Source of the DNA: Streptococcus pantholopis | GTDB taxonomy: Bacteria > Bacillota > Bacilli > Lactobacillales > Streptococcaceae | DNA length: 64,000 bases | Assembly: GCF_001642085.1 (NCBI RefSeq) | Contig: NZ_CP014699.1 | Span: 2,046,001-2,110,000 of the forward strand | Direction of reading: 5' to 3' | Position numbers and translations under genes: made by a program | The notes under the pieces: model-generated | Told to the model about the DNA's origin: nothing | What the model saw: only the letters and a program-made list of their open reading frames with translations | The model's database searches: none | Part shown: positions 24,770-36,281 of the stretch, one piece after another | Numbering within the stretch: the stretch's first letter is position 1 | Layout of the letters: every line of letters starts with the position of its first letter

Positions 24770-25738
24770 TTATTGGATATTTAATGTAATATAGCTTAAA
24801 TCTGAGCCCGTCAAAGCGGAAGTATCAAGGGCTTGACCATCAACAGTGATTGTTACACCTTGGACAACACTGAGAGTGATGGTTGCAGTAGCTGTGGAAG
24901 CGGGTAAACTTACTGTATAAGAAGGTGTTGCCGAGTTTAATGTTACCCCATCTTCACTCATATCTGAATTGCTGACATAAAACCAACCACTTTCTGCTCC
25001 TGACAGTGAAACAACAATTTCGACAGGATCGCTGGCATTGCTCAAATAAGCTGTAAGAGCTCTGCCGCTTCCTTCTACACTTAAAGTGGCTTGACTATCT
25101 GTCGAAACAGAAGTCGTTTCTTGTTCAGTTGAGCTGCTGACGGACCAATACTGAGAAGCCTGTGAAGTTTGACGATTGCCTTGAAGCTGATGCCAAACAG
25201 TGTAACCAACAAAAAGCAATATTAAAATAGCCACCAAACTTAAAATAATAATCGGCCAGCGGGACGGTTCATCGTAAGATTCATCATCATAGTCATAACG
25301 GCGGCTTCTGTTAGCAAAACTAGTCTTTGTTTCAGTCCCAGTCGATAATTCCGGTTCTTTATCAGTGTTAGATATCACAGGTTCTGCTATCTGACTATCA
25401 CTCTCCGCTATTTCTTCTATTTCTTTTGGGACTGCTTCTTCGGCATTAAGAGCATCTTTTAAAACAGCCGGCTCTGCAAAATGATCAGTTTCAGATTCCT
25501 GATGCTGAATTTGCTCACGGTATTGCTGTTTTAAAGCAATAGGATGTAAATCAACTGTTTCCCCATATCTTTGAATATAGTTCAGAGTTTTTTCATCCGG
25601 AATTAAATCAAACTGATCTAATTCCAAAGCCAGCAAATGATGAGAAGGGATATCCGTTTTGGCTTCAACATCTTCTAAAGAGAGGCCCTGCCTGATGCGG
25701 GCATCTTTTAAAATTTCTCCAATCGTTTTATTACTCAT
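24770..25738 (-). CDS. RodZ-like membrane protein (HTH, TM helix, DUF4115)
   Basis: 322 residues. N-terminal HTH_25 domain (TIGEILKDARIRQGLSLEDVE, then IPSHHLLALELDQFDLIP), an acidic linker (about 85-150), one membrane helix (about 162-186, IIILSLVAILILLFVGYTV), a Ser/Thr-rich stretch and a C-terminal DUF4115 beta domain outside the cell. RodZ links the elongation machinery and cell shape; the streptococcal protein is the ymfM-type orthologue. Position between the M16 pair and pgsA is the conserved Firmicute order. Confidence 0.88.
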   Translation of the reverse strand: MSNKTIGEILKDARIRQGLSLEDVEAKTDIPSHHLLALELDQFDLIPDEKTLNYIQRYGETVDLHPIALKQQYREQIQHQESETDHFAEPAVLKDALNAEEAVPKEIEEIAESDSQIAEPVISNTDKEPELSTGTETKTSFANRSRRYDYDDESYDEPSRWPIIILSLVAILILLFVGYTVWHQLQGNRQTSQASQYWSVSSSTEQETTSVSTDSQATLSVEGSGRALTAYLSNASDPVEIVVSLSGAESGWFYVSNSDMSEDGVTLNSATPSYTVSLPASTATATITLSVVQGVTITVDGQALDTSALTGSDLSYITLNIQ

Positions 25739-25806
25739 ACTAACCCTCTTATATTAAAATTGCAGTAATTACCTTTTATTATACCAAATTTTTATCTAGT
25801 ACACGA

Positions 25807-27099
25807 TTATTTTGGAAATATTGTAAAATCAGACGCCTGTGCTCCTGACAAAAAATTTTCACCAATAGCCATTACTGTCTTTAAATCCAATCTGTTTAAA
25901 ATATCAGGAATGCTGAGGTAATTTTCTTTTAACGACTGCAGCGGCAGTTCGGCTGCAAAACGATCTGATAAAGAAGCAGGTGAGTCTAAACTCTTTAGGA
26001 ACTCGCCGTATAACTCTCTCTTAACAAGCCCCAGGTGGCTTTCTGAAAAGTCAGTCTCCTGTTTAAATTGTTTTATTTTCTGTCTGATTTTATTCGACAT
26101 AGCGATTGGTTCCTTCGTATCGAGCGTTAACAGAACAAATTGGAATTCTGGATGCATTTCAACCTCGATTATGAACGAATCATCAATACGCCCTTCTTCA
26201 TACCAGCTTTGATAGGTCGAAGATGTCAAGCCAAACAGCATAGTAAAAAATAACCTCAAAGCTATTTTTTGATGTAATAAAGAAGGGTTTATTGCAGGTT
26301 TTCTTCCCCTATACCCTACTGCCAATTTAGGTACAGAAAGGTTCATTGTTACAGATTTCGTTTTTATCACCGGATAATAAGACAGCTGAGATTTAAAAAC
26401 AAGCGGCTGACGCTTCAATGGCAGATGCTCTTGATTTTCTTGAATGCTGTTAAATATACGGTAAGGCTTAAAATCACCTACCGCAACTAAAGCCATATTA
26501 CGAGGATGGTAAAAAATAGAATGGAGTTCTTTCAAATTTTTCACCGAAATTTGGTTAAGGCTTTCTTTCGTTCCGACGATATCACTGGCAAGAGGAGTTT
26601 TAGGATAAAGATTTTGCAAGATACCTTGATAAAGTCTGTAATCTGCATCATCCTGATACATTGTGATTTCCTGAAGGATGATATCCCTTTCTTTTTTTAT
26701 TGACTGTTCTGTAAAGGAAGTTGACAAGGTGAATGTTTGCAGCAATTGTAAATTTTTTTCTAAAAAATCAGCTGTTGAAAAATAAAAACATGTTTTGTCA
26801 AAGGTTGTAAAAGCATTACTGTAAGCCCCATTTTTTGAAAAGGTCAAAGCAGTATCTTTTCCTTGCTCATCTTCAAATAACTTATGCTCTAAAAAATGAG
26901 CAGCTCCTTCAGGATACCTTTTCATTCGCCCAGAAACTGTCAACTTTGTGTCAAGCGAACCAAAAAAGCTTACTAATGTACAGCTGGACTCTTTAAAATC
27001 TTTTTTAGGCAGCAAAAAAACCTGTAATCCATTTGTCAACTTTGCTGTATAAAGCAGCTCATTACTGTTGGAGTAGGTCCATTTTCTTAAGGTGACCAA
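25807..27099 (-). CDS. M16-family zinc metallopeptidase (YmfH-like)
   Basis: 430 residues. Zinc motif H68-F-L-E71-H72 in EGAAHFLEHKLFE, with the distal glutamate at about 144 (QEITMYQDD); two pitrilysin half-domains. It pairs with the next gene upstream, which lacks the zinc motif, a common active/inactive M16 arrangement. The start is a TTG at 27099: AGGAGG lies 9 bases upstream within the end of the partner gene. The substrate is unknown; the intracellular peptidase role is inferred. Confidence 0.87.
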   Translation of the reverse strand: MVTLRKWTYSNSNELLYTAKLTNGLQVFLLPKKDFKESSCTLVSFFGSLDTKLTVSGRMKRYPEGAAHFLEHKLFEDEQGKDTALTFSKNGAYSNAFTTFDKTCFYFSTADFLEKNLQLLQTFTLSTSFTEQSIKKERDIILQEITMYQDDADYRLYQGILQNLYPKTPLASDIVGTKESLNQISVKNLKELHSIFYHPRNMALVAVGDFKPYRIFNSIQENQEHLPLKRQPLVFKSQLSYYPVIKTKSVTMNLSVPKLAVGYRGRKPAINPSLLHQKIALRLFFTMLFGLTSSTYQSWYEEGRIDDSFIIEVEMHPEFQFVLLTLDTKEPIAMSNKIRQKIKQFKQETDFSESHLGLVKRELYGEFLKSLDSPASLSDRFAAELPLQSLKENYLSIPDILNRLDLKTVMAIGENFLSGAQASDFTIFPK

Positions 27100-27101
27100 C
27101 T

Positions 27102-28349
27102 TTACTGTCCTCCTTCTAAAAAATAAACTGCCTGTAACCTAATTTGGCTTGCAGCATTTACAATATCTTCTTTGCTAACAGACTCAAACTTACTGATCCA
27201 GTATTCAGCCTGTTTATTTATATTTAAATAATGCTGGTTATAAGTTCTTTCAATAATGGCATTTGTATCATCTTCAGACAGCTTGACACTTTCTGTCAAC
27301 ATTAATTTAGTCTGCTGGATTAAAGAGCTGGAAAAACTCCCTATTTTAAGATCGGCAAATTGTTTATTAATAATTTTAAGTACCTGATTTCGGTTGTTTT
27401 TGTCAATTCCAGTGTAAACATTAAGCAATCCCGTGTAAATATCTAATTGACAGCCAATTGTATAAGCCAAACCAGCTTTCTCACGTACTGCCGTAAAAAG
27501 TTTAGAATGATCAAAACCTCCAATCATTCCTTCCAAAACAAGGAGTGAAAAATAATTAGGATCATCATACTGAATAGGAATATGATAGCCTAATTGCAGA
27601 ACCGACTGCTCAACAGGACGCCTTTCAATCTTTTCCTGTGTAATGCTTTTATAAACTTGTCGATAGCTAAACTGTAAATCTTTCTGTCTATTCTCTAAAG
27701 GAAACTTTGTGATTAGCTGAAGCATGCGATAATCATCAAATTCACCAACAATAAAGATATCCAGCAAATCTTCTTTAATCATTTTTTGAAATTCCTGATA
27801 GGCCGTAAAGGCAGTTTCACTATTGAACAAATCTGGGTAGCCATACGGAGAGAGTTTTAAATCTGGCTGATTAAAAAATAATTTCTTTAAAGCTAAAAAA
27901 CTGCGGCTGAAAGAATCCTCATCATCAGCTTCTAAATAGTGGAGCATATTCTTTTTCTCAACATCAAATATCTTGCTTTGATACTGGGCTACAGATACAA
28001 GCGGAGCAAAGAGGACAGCCCCTAAAAAATTCAGCATTTCCTCCAAGACAGATGTTTTTGTCAAACTGTAGGAGTCCTTGATAAAAACAAGATCGATATC
28101 TACAATATGGACAAGCCCTTTAGTTGACACCTTAGTTGACAGATCAGCTCCATACAAATCAGCTAATCTTTCACGGAATTTTTGAACCGTTGGGTAGACC
28201 GCGTTGGCAGCTGCCAGCATCTGCGCTACTAATACACGCCGTGCTACTGTTTTTTCCTCCAGTTTACCAGAAAATCGGAAAGTGATATGGTTAGTTTTAA
28301 ATTTACGATTTTTAAGAAGATGTAAATGGACACCCTGAGCTATTTTCAT
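27102..28349 (-). CDS. M16-family peptidase-like protein without zinc motif (YmfF-like)
   Basis: 415 residues with the M16 fold pattern but no HxxEH: where the motif should be it reads VARRVLVAQMLAAANAVYPT. It is thus the non-catalytic partner of the 25807-27099 protein, as in Bacillus YmfF/YmfH. It starts the operon that continues through the RodZ-like gene, pgsA and probably the ecf genes, and is divergent from the yaaA-recF pair with an 88-bp gap. Confidence 0.85.
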   Translation of the reverse strand: MKIAQGVHLHLLKNRKFKTNHITFRFSGKLEEKTVARRVLVAQMLAAANAVYPTVQKFRERLADLYGADLSTKVSTKGLVHIVDIDLVFIKDSYSLTKTSVLEEMLNFLGAVLFAPLVSVAQYQSKIFDVEKKNMLHYLEADDEDSFSRSFLALKKLFFNQPDLKLSPYGYPDLFNSETAFTAYQEFQKMIKEDLLDIFIVGEFDDYRMLQLITKFPLENRQKDLQFSYRQVYKSITQEKIERRPVEQSVLQLGYHIPIQYDDPNYFSLLVLEGMIGGFDHSKLFTAVREKAGLAYTIGCQLDIYTGLLNVYTGIDKNNRNQVLKIINKQFADLKIGSFSSSLIQQTKLMLTESVKLSEDDTNAIIERTYNQHYLNINKQAEYWISKFESVSKEDIVNAASQIRLQAVYFLEGGQ

Positions 28350-28437
28350 ATTATTTCCTTAATAAAAAACTTTACTAGCTAAAATTATATCATTTTTATG
28401 CTATAATTACTTGGATTAGAAAATGGGAAGGCATACT

Positions 28438-28827
28438 ATGGAATACAAACTTTTTACAGATTATATCACCTTGCAGGCACTTTTAAAAAAAGCAGGTCTT
28501 ATTCAAAGTGGAGGTGCTGTAAAACTTTTTTTAGAGGAAACAACTGTTCTTTTTAACGGTCAAATTGAGAAACGCCGCGGTAAAAAGATCCGTGTAGGTG
28601 ATGTGGTTACTATCCCGCAAGACAATATCACAATTACAATTGCTGAACCAGATGAAGCAGAAAAAATCAAATATGAAAAGGAGCAGGAAGAAAAGAAACG
28701 TGTGGCTGATTTAGTTAAGACACTTAACCAAAAAAATAAACGAAGACAAAAAAACACTCACAAAGCTGCAAACAAAAAGGCGACATCTGCCAACAGCGAT
28801 AAACCTGTCCGCTTTCCGGGAATGTAA
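28438..28827 (+). CDS. yaaA: S4-domain protein YaaA/RlbA
   Basis: About 129 residues. S4-like RNA-binding domain: [24 protein letters not shown], then [19 protein letters not shown]. Here it is followed by a Lys/Glu-rich basic tail longer than in Bacillus YaaA. YaaA-type genes usually precede recF, as here (2-bp gap), and the protein is thought to act in ribosome or RNA biology. The start at 28438 is chosen because GGAAGG lies 6 bases upstream; the ATG five codons earlier has none. Confidence 0.88.
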   Translation: MEYKLFTDYITLQALLKKAGLIQSGGAVKLFLEETTVLFNGQIEKRRGKKIRVGDVVTIPQDNITITIAEPDEAEKIKYEKEQEEKKRVADLVKTLNQKNKRRQKNTHKAANKKATSANSDKPVRFPGM

Positions 28828-28829
28828 AC

Positions 28830-29942
28830 ATGTGGATTAAAGAATTAAAACTTAAAAACTACCGAAATTATCGGGATACTAAAGCCCAATTTTCCTCTGG
28901 TCTGAATATCTTTATCGGAAAAAATGCTCAAGGAAAAACAAATTTTTTGGAAGCTATTTATTTTTTATCACTAACTCGCAGCCATCGAACACGCTTTGAT
29001 AAAGAGCTCATCTATTTCAATGAAAAAGAAGCCCTCATTTCAGGTAATATTCAACGGATTGATGGACAAATTCCTCTGGAAATCAGTCTGTCTGATAAAG
29101 GACGGGTGACTAAAGTCAATCATCTCAAGCAAGCCAAACTTTCCGATTATGTGGGAACAATGACTGTGGTCTTATTTGCACCTGAAGATTTACAGTTGGT
29201 TAAGGGGGCACCCAGTCTGCGGCGTAAATTTATGGATATTGATTTAGGTCAGATAAAACCTGTCTATTTATCTGACTTATCGCATTATAACTATGTCCTG
29301 AAGCAAAGAAATACTTATCTAAAAACTGCAGAGACAATTGATTATGATTTTTTGACAGTTCTCAATGAGCAATTAGCTGATTATGGCAGCCGAGTTATGA
29401 ATCATCGTTCTGATTTTATCAACGATTTAGAAAAAGAAGCGGACAAGCATCATCAGATTATTTCTGATGGCCTAGAGCGTTTACGCATTAAGTATGCATC
29501 TTCTTTCCCTTTTAGTAATTATTCTGAGACTTATACAGCATTTGTCAAACATCTGCAAAAAAATCAGACACGGGATATTGCTAAAAGAAATACCAGCATC
29601 GGCCCGCATCGCGATGATTTAGAGTTTTTTATCAATGATATGAATGCTGATTTTGGAAGTCAGGGACAGCACCGAAGTCTTATTTTATCGCTTAAAATGG
29701 CAGAAATTGAACTTATAAAAGCTGTTAGAGGAGACAACCCAATACTACTCCTTGATGATGTTATGAGTGAATTAGATAATCAGCGCCAGATGAAATTACT
29801 TCAGGGAATAAAAGAAAATGTCCAAACCTTTATTACTACAACCAGCTTAGAGCATCTAACAAGTCTGCCCGATAATTTGAAACTATTTATGATTGAAGAG
29901 GGACAGATAAAAGAAGAAAAGGACAGAAGTCCTAAGCAATAA
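28830..29942 (+). CDS. recF: DNA replication and repair protein RecF
   Basis: 370 residues. SMC-like ATPase: Walker [14 protein letters not shown] (about 31-43), signature [16 protein letters not shown], Walker [13 protein letters not shown]. It loads RecA at gapped DNA together with RecO and RecR. It follows yaaA directly and has a strong terminator 5 bp downstream. It lies about 13 kb from dnaA rather than next to dnaN as in Bacillus; that separation is normal in streptococci. Confidence 0.97.
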   Translation: MWIKELKLKNYRNYRDTKAQFSSGLNIFIGKNAQGKTNFLEAIYFLSLTRSHRTRFDKELIYFNEKEALISGNIQRIDGQIPLEISLSDKGRVTKVNHLKQAKLSDYVGTMTVVLFAPEDLQLVKGAPSLRRKFMDIDLGQIKPVYLSDLSHYNYVLKQRNTYLKTAETIDYDFLTVLNEQLADYGSRVMNHRSDFINDLEKEADKHHQIISDGLERLRIKYASSFPFSNYSETYTAFVKHLQKNQTRDIAKRNTSIGPHRDDLEFFINDMNADFGSQGQHRSLILSLKMAEIELIKAVRGDNPILLLDDVMSELDNQRQMKLLQGIKENVQTFITTTSLEHLTSLPDNLKLFMIEEGQIKEEKDRSPKQ

Positions 29943-29946
29943 TTTT

Positions 29947-29978
29947 TAAGGGGCCAAAGCATATGCTTTAGCCCCTTA
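29947..29978 (+). terminator. Terminator after recF
   Basis: TAAGGGGC (29947-29954) pairs with GCCCCTTA (29971-29978), with an inner AAAGC/GCTTT stem. Confidence 0.8.
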
Positions 29979-30124
29979 ACTTATCAGTAAACATTGTGTA
30001 AAATTTATTGACAGTTTCATTTACAAGAATTTACAATTTTACTCCATTATAATAAAGGATTATCAAAAAAACAGTAAACTCTTTTTGCAACTCTTGTTAA
30101 GTATCTTGACAGAATTGTAAAGAA

Positions 30125-31003
30125 TCAATATGATTTTACAATACCAAGCAAAACAGCACCTGAGATAAAACAGAAAAGACCAATCAAAAGCCAATGCAGC
30201 TCCTTTTGTGTTTTTGTTTCTCCCAAAAAAAGGATACCCCCTGCAATTGAAATGACAATGCCAAGTTGAGAAAAACTAAAGGCTATGGCGAGACCTGCCT
30301 TAGCTGCAGCAAAAAGCATAAAGATATTTCCTAGTCCCCATAGAATCCCAACTAAGCTGTTTTTTAAAACAGCAGGTGTCAGTTTTACCTGAAATTTCAT
30401 TAAAGCGAGTGCTCCCACAAGCATTCCGACAGCCATCGGGAAGATAACAGAGAGAACCGGAAAAGCCATAATATTATTAAAAAGAACTGTATAAGATAAA
30501 TAGCCGACTGTTGAATAGGCCAAAGCCCTGAACCCTTTTGAAAAATCACTTAATTGTCCCTGTTCTTGCTGCATCAATGGATTTTCGGCGTCGCGTTTAC
30601 TAGAAAAATAAAAACCAACAAGAAGTAAAGTAAGGGCAATTGCCCCCAGTACAAACTGCACAGGTTCAGTCCACTCATTGAAAACGAAAGCACCAATTAA
30701 ACTGCCAATGACCAGCTGAGAACCGCTTGATAATGGGTTAGCTACAGAAACACCCATATACTGCATCGCATGAAACTGCCCGCTCTGACCGACTGCCCAT
30801 AAAAGACCTCCTAAAATTCCAAAAAACCATAGAGTTAATGTCAACTGCGGCTGTACAACCAGCCAGACACCAAAAGCAAAAATTAGGGCACCGATAGTCA
30901 TTCCAAAAGTTTGCTGGCTAGGGCTTCCGCCAATCTTATTACTAATAAATCCAATACTTCCCCAAGCAATCATAGGGACTAAAGCATAAAAAATTCCTTG
31001 CAC
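30125..31003 (-). CDS. GRP-family sugar transporter (glucose/ribose uptake type)
   Basis: 292 residues and ten predicted membrane helices, the GRP/DMT fold. Family features: MIAWGSIGFISNKIGG at the N-terminus, GQFHAMQYMGVSVANPLSSGSQLVIG, and a mirrored SFSQLGIVISIAGGILFLGE in the second half. Members such as GlcU and RbsU are proton-linked sugar importers; the specificity cannot be read here. GTG start with AAGGAGAAAG upstream. Monocistronic, between recF and guaB. Confidence 0.85.
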   Translation of the reverse strand: MQGIFYALVPMIAWGSIGFISNKIGGSPSQQTFGMTIGALIFAFGVWLVVQPQLTLTLWFFGILGGLLWAVGQSGQFHAMQYMGVSVANPLSSGSQLVIGSLIGAFVFNEWTEPVQFVLGAIALTLLLVGFYFSSKRDAENPLMQQEQGQLSDFSKGFRALAYSTVGYLSYTVLFNNIMAFPVLSVIFPMAVGMLVGALALMKFQVKLTPAVLKNSLVGILWGLGNIFMLFAAAKAGLAIAFSFSQLGIVISIAGGILFLGETKTQKELHWLLIGLFCFISGAVLLGIVKSY

Positions 31004-31407
31004 CTTTCTCCTTCTTACTTTACATTTCCAAAAACTTTGTCAAGTTTTTTACTTATTCTGTCAACCTGCTGTAAAGAAAAGCTTTAAAAACTGCTTTAGC
31101 AAAGTTTTTAAAACAATGCAATGTTACTATATAAATTGTTTCATACCTTTTCTATAATATCATCTTTTTCATTTTTAAAAAAGGTCTAATTACGTTTACA
31201 GTAAATCCATAAAGGAACAAAATTTTTGAAAAAATACTATTCCTAAGGGTGTCTTCTTGATGAGCTCTAAAACAGTATCCCAATTAAAAAAGTGATGTAA
31301 TAACATTTATTTAATTTTTTATTAGAAATTGATTGAGCCAGTTAATCGACAAAAGTAACTATGACAAAATTTGGGAGAAACAGAACAGCTCCTCTCTGCT
31401 CTAACGT
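31004..31407. other. 404-bp gap upstream of the GRP transporter
   Basis: No gene seen. It contains TGTAAACGTAATTA on the minus strand (31187-31200), one base from the catabolite-response consensus TGNAARCGNWWWCA and about 185 bp upstream of the transporter start, and an unplaced AT-rich promoter-like stretch. Confidence 0.3.
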
Positions 31408-31455
31408 AAAAGCCTCCATTCTGTTTTATCAGCAGAATGGAGGCTTTTATAAATT
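31408..31455 (-). terminator. Terminator after guaB
   Basis: Perfect 16-bp arms 31408-31423 and 31433-31448 (core GCCTCCATTCTG/CAGAATGGAGGC) with T tracts on both sides. Confidence 0.9.
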
Positions 31456-31478
31456 TTTCTGAGTGTGCTGTTAAACAA

Positions 31479-32960
<1,482 letters not shown>

Positions 32961-33015
32961 TTAACAATCCTCTTTTCTTCTGTATTTAGGCTAGAACAGC
33001 CTTTTTATTGCTACT

Positions 33016-33043
33016 ATCATAACACGCTAAAATGATTTGTCAA
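33016..33043 (-). promoter_or_regulatory. guaB promoter
   Basis: TTGACA (33038-33043) and TATGAT (33016-33021), 16-bp spacer. The remaining gap to 33320 holds an imperfect hairpin (about 33260-33300) that probably ends trpS transcription, and no gene. Confidence 0.6.
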
Positions 33044-33320
33044 CACTTTTTAAAGATATAATCAAATTCTTCAAAAAGGGGGCAATTGTCCCTGTATAAT
33101 AACTAAAAGACCTGATAAAAAGATATCCAAACTTTTTCAATATATTAACCATAGTGTTAAACTGGTCACCTTCAATTTTTACTGTACAGACAGCAGCGAA
33201 CTTTTATAAAAATAATCCAGTAAATTTTTCATTCCAAATCTGAACCTGAAAATAAAAAAGGCCGAAAATCAGTTTCTCATATCTACCGATTTTTAGCCTC
33301 ATCCCATTAAAAAACTGTTT

Positions 33321-34343
33321 TTAAAAATAATTGATTCCCATTGCCGCTTTCACTTCAGATAAAGTCTGACCTGCAACGGACCGAGCTTTTTCACTTCCTT
33401 TTTTAAGCATATTAAAAACTTCTCCCATATCTTTAGCATAATCCAAACGGCGTTTACGTATAGGAGTCAGCTCGGCTTCTAAAATTTCAAGCAGATAGCG
33501 TTTTGTCTTAACATCACCGAGTCCCCCTCTTTGGTAATGTTCTTTCATTGATTCAACTTCTGCTTTATTTTCCTCTGGGGCAAAAATATCCAAATAGTGA
33601 AAAACCATATTTCCTTCAATTTTTCCAGGATCTTCAACATGAATATGCTGAGGATCAGTATACATACTCATCACTTTTTTCCTAAGGGTATCCGCATCAT
33701 CGCTAAGATAAATCCCATTTCCCAGCGATTTAGACATCTTAGCATTACCATCAAGGCCAGGCAAACGGCCAGCAGATTCATTTTTAGGGAAAATACCTTC
33801 TGGTTCAATCAAAACATCAGTTTGATAAGTATGGTTAAAGCTGCGTACAATTTCACGTGTTTGCTCAATCATTGGTTTCTGATCATTTCCAACAGGAACA
33901 TAATTTGCTTTAAAAGCAGTGATATCTGCTGCTTGAGAGATAGGATAAACCAAAAAACCTGTCGGAATAGATTCACCAAAACCTTTTTGCGCTATTTCAG
34001 ATTTTACTGTCGGATTACGTTCCAGCCGCGCTAATGAAACCAGATTCATATAGTACATCGTTAATTCAGCTAATTCTGGTATTTGGCTCTGGATAAAAAT
34101 CGTCGATTTATCCGGATCAAGACCGACAGATAAATAGTCTAAAGCAACACTGCCAATAGATTCTCGAATCTTTTCTGCGGTTTTTGCATGATCCGTCAAA
34201 GCCTGCTGATCAGCTAAAAAAACAAACATCTCATATTTATCTTCATTTTGCAAAAGCACGCGATTTTTAAGACTGCCAACATAATGGCCCAAATGTAATT
34301 TCCCTGTTGGGCGGTCCCCCGTAAGAATAATAGGTTTTGTCAT
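33321..34343 (-). CDS. trpS: Tryptophanyl-tRNA synthetase
   Basis: 340 residues. Class I synthetase with the HIGH-type motif in [15 protein letters not shown] (10-24) and the KMSKS motif in [15 protein letters not shown]. The adenylate-binding segment [19 protein letters not shown] is typical of the type found in streptococci. Divergent from the ABC-F gene. An extended -10 (TGTTATAAT, near 34372-34380) on the minus strand is the likely promoter; no T-box leader is seen. Confidence 0.97.
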   Translation of the reverse strand: MTKPIILTGDRPTGKLHLGHYVGSLKNRVLLQNEDKYEMFVFLADQQALTDHAKTAEKIRESIGSVALDYLSVGLDPDKSTIFIQSQIPELAELTMYYMNLVSLARLERNPTVKSEIAQKGFGESIPTGFLVYPISQAADITAFKANYVPVGNDQKPMIEQTREIVRSFNHTYQTDVLIEPEGIFPKNESAGRLPGLDGNAKMSKSLGNGIYLSDDADTLRKKVMSMYTDPQHIHVEDPGKIEGNMVFHYLDIFAPEENKAEVESMKEHYQRGGLGDVKTKRYLLEILEAELTPIRKRRLDYAKDMGEVFNMLKKGSEKARSVAGQTLSEVKAAMGINYF

Positions 34344-34476
34344 GATTATACTCCTAAGCTCTAATAGTAATATTATAACATAACCTGACTGAGATGTTAG
34401 ATCAACATCTATAAAACAGAGGAAGCCAGCAAATAGTTAAGTTTGTAAACATAGATATAACAAAAACTCGGAAATC

Positions 34477-34505
34477 TTGAAAAAGCTAATCTTTTTCTGT
34501 AGAAT
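34477..34505 (+). promoter_or_regulatory. Promoter of the ABC-F gene
   Basis: TTGAAA (34477-34482) and TAGAAT (34500-34505) with a 17-bp spacer. Confidence 0.7.
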
Positions 34506-34537
34506 GGATAAGATAAAAGAAACTAAGGGGTGGAAAA

Positions 34538-36157
34538 TTGTTAGCAGTATCAAATGTGTCACTGCGATTCAGTGACAGAACATTATTCGATAAGGTCAAT
34601 ATTAACTTTAAAGCGGGGAATACTTACGGACTGATTGGTGCTAATGGAGCCGGAAAATCAACCTTTTTAAAGATTTTAGCCGGAGATGTTGAACCAACAA
34701 CCGGGCAAGTTATACTGGATCCCGACGAGCGGCTGTCTGTACTTCGACAAAATCATTTTGACTATGAAGACGAACGCGTAATTGATGTTGTCATTATGGG
34801 AAATGAGCAGCTTTATCAAATTATGAAAGAAAAAGATGCTATCTATCTAAAAGATGATTTTTCTGAAGAAGATGGCGTCCGTGCAGCTGAGTTAGAGGAA
34901 CAGTTTGCAGAAGCCGGCGGCTGGGAAGCTGAAAATGAAGCTGCTCAGCTTTTACAAAATCTTAATATTAAAGAAGAGTTGCATTATCAAAATATGAGTG
35001 AACTTTCAAACAGCGATAAAGTAAAAGTATTGCTGGCAAAAGCTCTTTTTGGCAAACCTGATGTGCTGTTGCTTGACGAACCTACAAACGGGCTCGATAT
35101 TCAATCTATCACTTGGTTGGAAGATTTTCTTATTGATTTTGAAAATACCGTTATTGTCGTATCCCATGATCGCCATTTTCTCAACAAAGTTTGTACACAT
35201 ATGGCTGATCTCGATTTTGGAAAAATTCAAATTTTTGTCGGTAACTATGATTTCTGGAAAGAGTCTTCAGAACTTGCTGCTCGCCTTCAGGCTGACCGTA
35301 ACGCAAAAGCAGAAGAAAAAATTAAAGAGCTGCAGGAATTTATTGCACGTTTTTCTGCTAATGCGTCAAAATCCAAGCAAGCGACATCCCGTAAAAAGAT
35401 GCTGGATAAAATTGAACTGGAAGAAATTCTGCCTTCAAGTCGACAATACCCATTTATTAAATTCCGATCTGAACGTGAAATAGGCAATGATTTACTGACT
35501 GTTGAAAACCTTTCTGTCAAAATGGATGGTGAAACAGTCATCGATAATATCAGTTTTATTCTTCGGCCCGGAGACAAAACAGCTATAATTGGCCAAAATG
35601 ACATACAAACTACAGCCCTTCTGCGTGCTTTAATGGACGATATTGACTATGAAGGAACTGTAAAGTGGGGGATTACGACCAGCCGCTCCTATTTACCAAA
35701 AGATAATTCAAAAATTTTTGCTTCTGATGAAACCATTCTTGAGTGGCTTCGGCAATTTGCTGACAAAGAAGAGAATGATAACACTTTTCTTCGTGGTTTT
35801 TTGGGACGCATGCTTTTTTCTGGAGATGAAGTTAACAAATCTGTCAATGTCCTTTCAGGGGGAGAAAAAGTGCGCGTGATGCTGGCAAAATTAATGCTTC
35901 TAAAAGCTAATGTTCTTGTTCTTGATGACCCAACAAACCATTTAGATTTGGAATCTATTTCGAGCCTCAATGATGGTCTCAAAGATTTTAAAGAATCCAT
36001 TATTTTTACCAGCCATGACCATGAGTTCATTCAAACCTTAGCTAACCATATCGTCGTTATTTCTAAAAACGGCAGCATAGACCGTGTTGATGAAAGTTAT
36101 GACGAATTTCTTGAAAACACTGAGCTGCAAAATAGAGTAAAGACGCTTTGGCAGTAA
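34538..36157 (+). CDS. ABC-F family ATPase (YkpA/YbiT-like)
   Basis: 539 residues: two ATPase domains joined by a linker (about 240-300), no membrane part, so a ribosome-associated translation factor type. Domain 1 has Walker A GANGAGKST (34-42) and Walker B LLLDEPTNGLD, but a signature reading LSNSD (156-160). Domain 2 has a normal signature LSGGE (439-443), but Walker A is GQNDIQTT (352-359) without Lys, and Walker B is LVLDDP, Glu to Asp (464). So one composite ATP site is canonical and the other is decayed. TTG start with AAGGGG 7 bases upstream. Confidence 0.9.
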   Translation: MLAVSNVSLRFSDRTLFDKVNINFKAGNTYGLIGANGAGKSTFLKILAGDVEPTTGQVILDPDERLSVLRQNHFDYEDERVIDVVIMGNEQLYQIMKEKDAIYLKDDFSEEDGVRAAELEEQFAEAGGWEAENEAAQLLQNLNIKEELHYQNMSELSNSDKVKVLLAKALFGKPDVLLLDEPTNGLDIQSITWLEDFLIDFENTVIVVSHDRHFLNKVCTHMADLDFGKIQIFVGNYDFWKESSELAARLQADRNAKAEEKIKELQEFIARFSANASKSKQATSRKKMLDKIELEEILPSSRQYPFIKFRSEREIGNDLLTVENLSVKMDGETVIDNISFILRPGDKTAIIGQNDIQTTALLRALMDDIDYEGTVKWGITTSRSYLPKDNSKIFASDETILEWLRQFADKEENDNTFLRGFLGRMLFSGDEVNKSVNVLSGGEKVRVMLAKLMLLKANVLVLDDPTNHLDLESISSLNDGLKDFKESIIFTSHDHEFIQTLANHIVVISKNGSIDRVDESYDEFLENTELQNRVKTLWQ

Positions 36158-36281
36158 GAATTATTTCCTTCTGTAATTAAAAAATACAGTCTTTGGTCGC
36201 AAACAGTCAGCCTGATTCATCAAATAGAAGCAAGAGCATTTCTTCTAAAATCGCAGTAATGTAGGATAAGGAAAGGATATA

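Noticed and set aside
33850..33868. ATTTCACGTGTTT within trpS as a parS candidate
   Set aside because: Only the left half matches; the palindrome is not formed.
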